From DASPKW01 sp038244055 (GTDB lineage: Bacteria > Planctomycetota > Phycisphaerae > Tepidisphaerales > Tepidisphaeraceae), in contig JBBRTW010000352.1 in NCBI GenBank assembly GCA_038244055.1, forward strand, positions 1 to 7,876: 7,876 bases of DNA, read 5' to 3'. The position numbers and the translations under genes were made by a program. Of this stretch, positions 5,075 to 7,876 are shown piece after piece (positions within the stretch are counted from its first letter, which is position 1; the number at the start of each line of letters is the position of its first letter). Below the pieces are notes generated by a model. The model was not told where the DNA came from and did no database searches. It worked only from the letters and a program-made list of their open reading frames with translations.

Positions 5075-6529
5075 ATGACGCGGCCGGCCATTCTTCTCGC
5101 CTGCCTTCTTTCCGCCGCCGCGGCCGCCCCCGCATTCGCGCAAGCACCCAGTCAAATCGAGCGCTTCGACCGCCAGCTCGAGCAGATTCAGCGGCAATCG
5201 CGCATGCGGGTGGATGAATCGGTTTCCCCCAACGACCGCGCCATCTTCGACCACGGCGCGCTCCTCTCCCTCTCCTACGTCACCCTCGATGATCCCGCCG
5301 GCAAGAGCCACGGCCTGCGCCAGGCCGAGCTCATCGGCTACGGCCGGGCTAATTTCGACGGAGCGCACGAATTCTTCATCCGCGGTCGCGCCGCCTACAA
5401 CGATTTCAACGATGGCGAATCGTTCGATGGCCGGGGCGATTACAAGGTCATGCCCCGCATCGAGCGCTTCCACTACCGCTTCGATCTCCAGCGCGCCCTG
5501 GGCGCTTACGAAGGCAAGTCGATCGACTACAACATCGTCCTCCAGGGCGGCCGCCAGCTCGTCACCTGGGCCAACGGCCTGACCCTCAGCGAGGTGATCG
5601 ATGGCGGCATCGCGACAATCAACATCGGCAAACTTTCGCTCGATCTTCTCGCGGGCGTAACTTACGACAAAGACGTCGATTTCGACGTCTCCCGCCCAAA
5701 CTTCCGCAGCGACACCACCCGCCGGGTCTTCGGCGCGATGGCATCGATCCCCATCGTCAGCACCCCCTCGGGCGAGCATCGCATCTTCGCCTACGGCCTG
5801 GTGCAGCGCGATGACAACGGCTCGGAAACGCTGGTCACCGATTCGGTCACCACGCGCTTCGACTACAACAGCTACTACATCGGCGTCGGCGCTTCGGGCA
5901 ACTTCGGCGACAACCTCCTTTACGGCGTCGAGTTCGTTTACGAAGGCGGCCACACGCTCTCCAACAGCACCGACCCCGCCGATTCCTCCCAACTCCTCCA
6001 GACCCGCGATCAGATTCAGGCCTTCGCACTCGATGCCCGCCTGGATTACGTCCTGGCCGATCCTCGCCGCACCAAGTTCAGCGCGGAATTGATCCTCGCC
6101 AGCGGCGACAGCGACCGCATCGCCAGCAACACCACCCTCGGCGGCAACAAGTCCGGCACGCACGACAACAGCTTCAACGCCCTGGGCCTGCTCAATACCG
6201 GCCTGGCCTTCGCGCCGGCGGTTTCCAACGTCGCCATCGGACGGGTCGGCGCTTCGACCTTCCCCATGCCCGATTCATCGATCTTCAAGCAAATGCAGCT
6301 CGGCACGGATTTTCTGGTCTTCAATAAAATGGTCCGCGATGGACCCATCGATGAGCCCACCAGCGATGGAAGATATCTCGGCACCGAGGGCGATTTTTAC
6401 ATGAACTGGCAGGTGACCAGCGATGTATCACTGTCGATGCGCTACGGCATCTTCTTCCCCGGCTCGGCCATCTCCGGCGACTCGTCGCCGCGCAACTTTT
6501 TCTTCCTGGGGGTGAGCTATGCTTTCTAA
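5075..6529 (+). CDS. Outer-membrane beta-barrel protein, alginate-export (AlgE)-like
   Basis: The predicted product is 484 residues and is exported. From ATG 5075 the N-terminus is a clear Sec signal peptide: R3, a hydrophobic core LLACLLSAAAAA and an AFA cleavage site before Q23. A short polar helix follows (about 26-45), then repeated alternating hydrophobic/polar strands rich in Tyr, Phe and Gly. Barrel hallmarks are the LQGGRQLVTWANGLTLSEV segment, the ASGDSDR and NSFNALGLLNTG loops, a late YGIFFPGSAI strand and the C-terminal GVSYAF ending in Phe, the usual Bam recognition signal. These resemble alginate-export family porins; that is pattern recognition, not a search, and the substrate is unknown. 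The open frame extends upstream to ATG 4913, but that part runs into the MITE copy B flank and lacks export features. It overlaps the next gene by 11 nt, suggesting coupled expression. Confidence 0.78.
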   Translation: MTRPAILLACLLSAAAAAPAFAQAPSQIERFDRQLEQIQRQSRMRVDESVSPNDRAIFDHGALLSLSYVTLDDPAGKSHGLRQAELIGYGRANFDGAHEFFIRGRAAYNDFNDGESFDGRGDYKVMPRIERFHYRFDLQRALGAYEGKSIDYNIVLQGGRQLVTWANGLTLSEVIDGGIATINIGKLSLDLLAGVTYDKDVDFDVSRPNFRSDTTRRVFGAMASIPIVSTPSGEHRIFAYGLVQRDDNGSETLVTDSVTTRFDYNSYYIGVGASGNFGDNLLYGVEFVYEGGHTLSNSTDPADSSQLLQTRDQIQAFALDARLDYVLADPRRTKFSAELILASGDSDRIASNTTLGGNKSGTHDNSFNALGLLNTGLAFAPAVSNVAIGRVGASTFPMPDSSIFKQMQLGTDFLVFNKMVRDGPIDEPTSDGRYLGTEGDFYMNWQVTSDVSLSMRYGIFFPGSAISGDSSPRNFFFLGVSYAF

Positions 6530-7391
6530 TCGAATCGAAGAATCTTCACCGCGATCTTCACCGCAATCTTCGCCGCGATCGTCACCGCAACCTTCGCCGC
6601 GGCGACGCGGAGTGCGCGGAGAATTCGTCGTGTCATGTCATCCTGAGCGCAGCGAAGGATCTGGCTGCGATCGTCAAGGCCATTCCCCCGCGCCGATCCA
6701 CCCTCAAGAAACCAACAAGATGCTTCGCTACGCTCAGCATGACCCATTGTGCCTTTTCTCCTCTCCGCGCTCTCTGCGTCTCTGCGGTGAATTCGTCTTC
6801 GCCCTGTCGCTCTCCCTGCTCCTCCTCACCTCCGGCTGCAAATCCACCACCGCCTCCGCCCTGCCCAAGGCGCTTTCGGGGAATGATCCGAATTCCCAGA
6901 TGGATTTCTGGCATACCCTCCCCGAGCGCAAGGCCGTCAGCAATGATGAAGCCTTCCACGCACTGCTCCTCTTCGCCGATGGCCAGGACCCGGCCGATGC
7001 CTACCCCGACCGTGTCCGCCTCCTGAAAGACCGCAAGATGCTGCCGCCCGGCTTCAACGATGCCGCGGAAGTCCCCGCCCATCGCGGCACGGTCGCCGTC
7101 GCGCTCGTTCGCACTCTTTCGATCAAAGGCGGGCTCACGCAAATGCTCGTCGGCATCCAGCCGCGCTACGCCGTCCGCGAGCTCGAGTACCTGAACCTCT
7201 ATCCCCCCAGCAGCCCGCAGCAGACTTTCTCGGGCGCGGAGCTCATGGGCATCATCGGCCGGGCCGAAGATTACCAGCGCCGGCAGGCGCCTGTGGGATC
7301 GAATCCGGGCGCTGATGGCGATATCCAGGGCCTGTCCAATAACCCGCCCGCGCCGACTGCGCCGGTGCCCGTTCCCGCTTCGAAGAAGTAG
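6519..7391 (+). CDS. Putative lipoprotein with a repeat-invaded N-terminus
   Basis: This is not a family I can name. The frame from ATG 6519 (290 aa) overlaps the upstream gene and has GGGGG 6 nt before it. Its first ~92 residues are encoded by small repeats: SSPR/SSPQ units from a 12-bp tandem repeat, then an ERSEG...RYAQHD palindromic element, then a GCGTCTCTGCGG-type repeat. A lipoprotein signal follows: hydrophobic FVFALSLSLLLL (residues 92-103), then TSGC with C107 as the likely lipidation site. The Thr at -3 is unusual for a lipobox. The true start may be internal: ATG 6720 (39 residues before Cys) or TTG 6747 (30 before), although neither has a good Shine-Dalgarno sequence. The mature part, 184 residues, has a segment (about 165-205) with weak resemblance to an S-layer-homology repeat, and a Pro-rich tail (PPAPTAPVPVPASKK). 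Its position between a porin-like gene and a FecR-domain gene suggests an envelope role. Confidence 0.65.
   Translation: MLSNRIEESSPRSSPQSSPRSSPQPSPRRRGVRGEFVVSCHPERSEGSGCDRQGHSPAPIHPQETNKMLRYAQHDPLCLFSSPRSLRLCGEFVFALSLSLLLLTSGCKSTTASALPKALSGNDPNSQMDFWHTLPERKAVSNDEAFHALLLFADGQDPADAYPDRVRLLKDRKMLPPGFNDAAEVPAHRGTVAVALVRTLSIKGGLTQMLVGIQPRYAVRELEYLNLYPPSSPQQTFSGAELMGIIGRAEDYQRRQAPVGSNPGADGDIQGLSNNPPAPTAPVPVPASKK
6542..6601 (+). repeat. 12-bp tandem repeat, five units
   Basis: Five consecutive 12-mers occur, starting at 6542, 6554, 6566, 6578 and 6590. They are variants of ATCTTCACCGCG, differing at one to three positions. In the lipoprotein frame they encode the alternating SSPR/SSPQ peptide. 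The last unit runs into a GC-rich segment (6597-6621) that mirrors the repeat at 6763-6787. Confidence 0.85.
6597..6787. repeat. Composite repeat: inverted 25-mers flanking a palindromic element
   Basis: The 25-mer at 6597-6621 (starting CCGCGGCGACGCGGAG) matches the reverse complement of 6763-6787 (starting CTCCGCGCTCTCTGCG) at 21 of 25 positions. The two copies bracket the 107-bp palindromic element at 6637-6743. There is also a direct repeat, GCGGAGAATTCGTC (6616-6629) and GCGGTGAATTCGTC (6784-6797), 13 of 14 positions. Repeats resembling CACCGCAGAGACGCAGAG are common intergenic sequences in several phyla. Here they lie inside an apparent coding frame. Which repeat arrived first cannot be told from one copy. 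Confidence 0.7.
6637..6743. repeat. Palindromic intergenic repeat, TGAGCGNAGCGAAG family, copy 2
   Basis: The left arm GTCATCCTGAGCGCAGCG (6637-6654) and its continuation GAAGGATCT pair with the right arm at 6716-6743, which read backwards begins GTCATGCTGAGCGTAGCG. The length, arm sequences and SAT variation match copy 1 at 4637-4742, while the interiors differ. It remains in frame with the lipoprotein gene and encodes HPERSEGS on the left and MLRYAQHD on the right. The ATG of the right arm (6720) is a candidate start for that gene. Confidence 0.8.
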
Positions 7392-7399
7392 TTGTTACC

Positions 7400-7404
7400 G
7401 GAGG
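7400..7404 (+). promoter_or_regulatory. Ribosome binding site of the FecR-domain gene
   Basis: A full GGAGG lies 6 nt before ATG 7411, the best Shine-Dalgarno match in the window. It fixes the start of the last gene and sits in the 19-nt gap after the lipoprotein stop codon, consistent with one transcript. Confidence 0.8.
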
Positions 7405-7410
7405 TGTTCG

Positions 7411-7876
7411 ATGCGCTGCATGACAAGAATCGTGACCTCGATCGTGGCCGGCATGGCGATTTCCGCCGCCTCTTCTGCATGGGCGCTTCAAGTCACCCCT
7501 CCCGCGACACCCCCCCCCGCCGCCCCCCCGACCTCGCCCACGACCTCTCCCGCCCCCGCCACGCTACCAGCCGGCGCCAAGGCACTCAACGCATCCATCG
7601 CCTCCGTCAAAGGCGTCGTCCAGGTCCGACAGGCCGAGGATCAGCCCTGGGTCCCCGCCAGCGTCGGCATGAAACTCGGCCAGGGCGCTGAAATCCGCAC
7701 CGGCCTGCGCAGCGCCGTCCAGTTCACCATCGAGCCCGATCAAGTCATCACCATGGACCGCCTCGGCACGCTGAAGGTCCTCCAGGCCTATCTCGAACCC
7801 GGCAAGGCCACCACCGACCTCGGCCTGAAGTACGGCCGGACCCGCTACGACATTCAATCGATCGACCTGCAACATC
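7411..7876 (+). CDS. FecR-domain exported protein (3' end outside the window)
   Basis: The frame stays open to the window end, giving 155 codons of an incomplete gene. The N-terminus is a Sec signal peptide (R2, R6, hydrophobic IVAGMAISAASS, likely cut after AWA at residue 25). Next comes a Pro/Ala/Thr linker (29-55) coded by long C tracts, then a FecR-type domain from about residue 60: ASVKGVVQVRQ, a conserved W80, GMKLGQGAEIRTGLRSAVQF, and DQVITMDRLGTLKVL. FecR domains occur in anti-sigma regulators and in many periplasmic proteins of unknown role. With a cleavable signal peptide and no preceding sigma-factor gene here, the second type is more likely. It probably belongs to the same operon as the porin-like and lipoprotein genes. 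The C-terminal function cannot be judged. Confidence 0.8.
   Translation, partial: MRCMTRIVTSIVAGMAISAASSAWALQVTPPATPPPAAPPTSPTTSPAPATLPAGAKALNASIASVKGVVQVRQAEDQPWVPASVGMKLGQGAEIRTGLRSAVQFTIEPDQVITMDRLGTLKVLQAYLEPGKATTDLGLKYGRTRYDIQSIDLQH

Noticed and set aside
5075..5140. LLAC in the outer-membrane protein signal as a lipobox
   Set aside because: The Cys is residue 10, too early, and lies in the middle of the hydrophobic core. The AFA site before Q23 fits an ordinary signal peptide better.
4964..6163. Open frame of 399 codons on the minus strand
   Set aside because: It is the antisense shadow of the outer-membrane protein gene, without signal peptide, motif or ribosome binding site.

Overview
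The window is high-GC bacterial DNA, and every convincing gene lies on the + strand. It suggests a Gram-negative bacterium, probably of the Planctomycetota or a similar free-living phylum. The grounds are a beta-barrel-like outer-membrane protein, a lipoprotein and a FecR-domain protein with signal peptides, large multidomain redox fusions, and abundant small palindromic intergenic repeats of kinds I associate with Planctomycetota and Acidobacteriota. The phylum is an inference; no rRNA or marker gene is present.

Layout. Positions 1-579 hold no credible gene. They contain a hairpin-forming repeat (176-279) and a ~135-bp MITE-like element (333-467). Positions 580-4616 are a two-gene redox operon with a 4-nt ATGA overlap: a fused NuoE-NuoF-like protein (600 aa), then a 745-aa protein. 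The second protein joins a NuoG/HydA-like N-terminal iron-sulfur domain, two cyclic-nucleotide-binding (CRP-type) domains and a DmsB/HybA-like poly-[4Fe-4S] domain. Positions 4617-5074 are intergenic and carry a ~106-bp palindromic repeat and a second, inverted copy of the MITE-like element. From about 5075 a second cluster starts: an alginate-export-like outer-membrane beta-barrel protein, an overlapping lipoprotein gene whose 5' end is invaded by small repeats, and a FecR-domain protein that runs off the window end.

How the genes may work together. The first pair resembles the NADH-input arm of complex I or of NAD-dependent hydrogenases (E, F and the N-terminus of G). In place of the usual molybdopterin-like domain of NuoG there are two cNMP sensor domains and a ferredoxin-like relay. 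I infer a soluble electron-transfer complex whose activity may be gated by a cyclic nucleotide; I know of no described system with this architecture. Two key sites deviate from family consensus: a Cys-to-His change in the N5-type cluster motif, and loss of aromatic residues in the NADH pocket. The second cluster looks like an envelope assembly of outer-membrane barrel, lipoprotein and periplasmic FecR-type protein, with no obvious biochemical link to the first.
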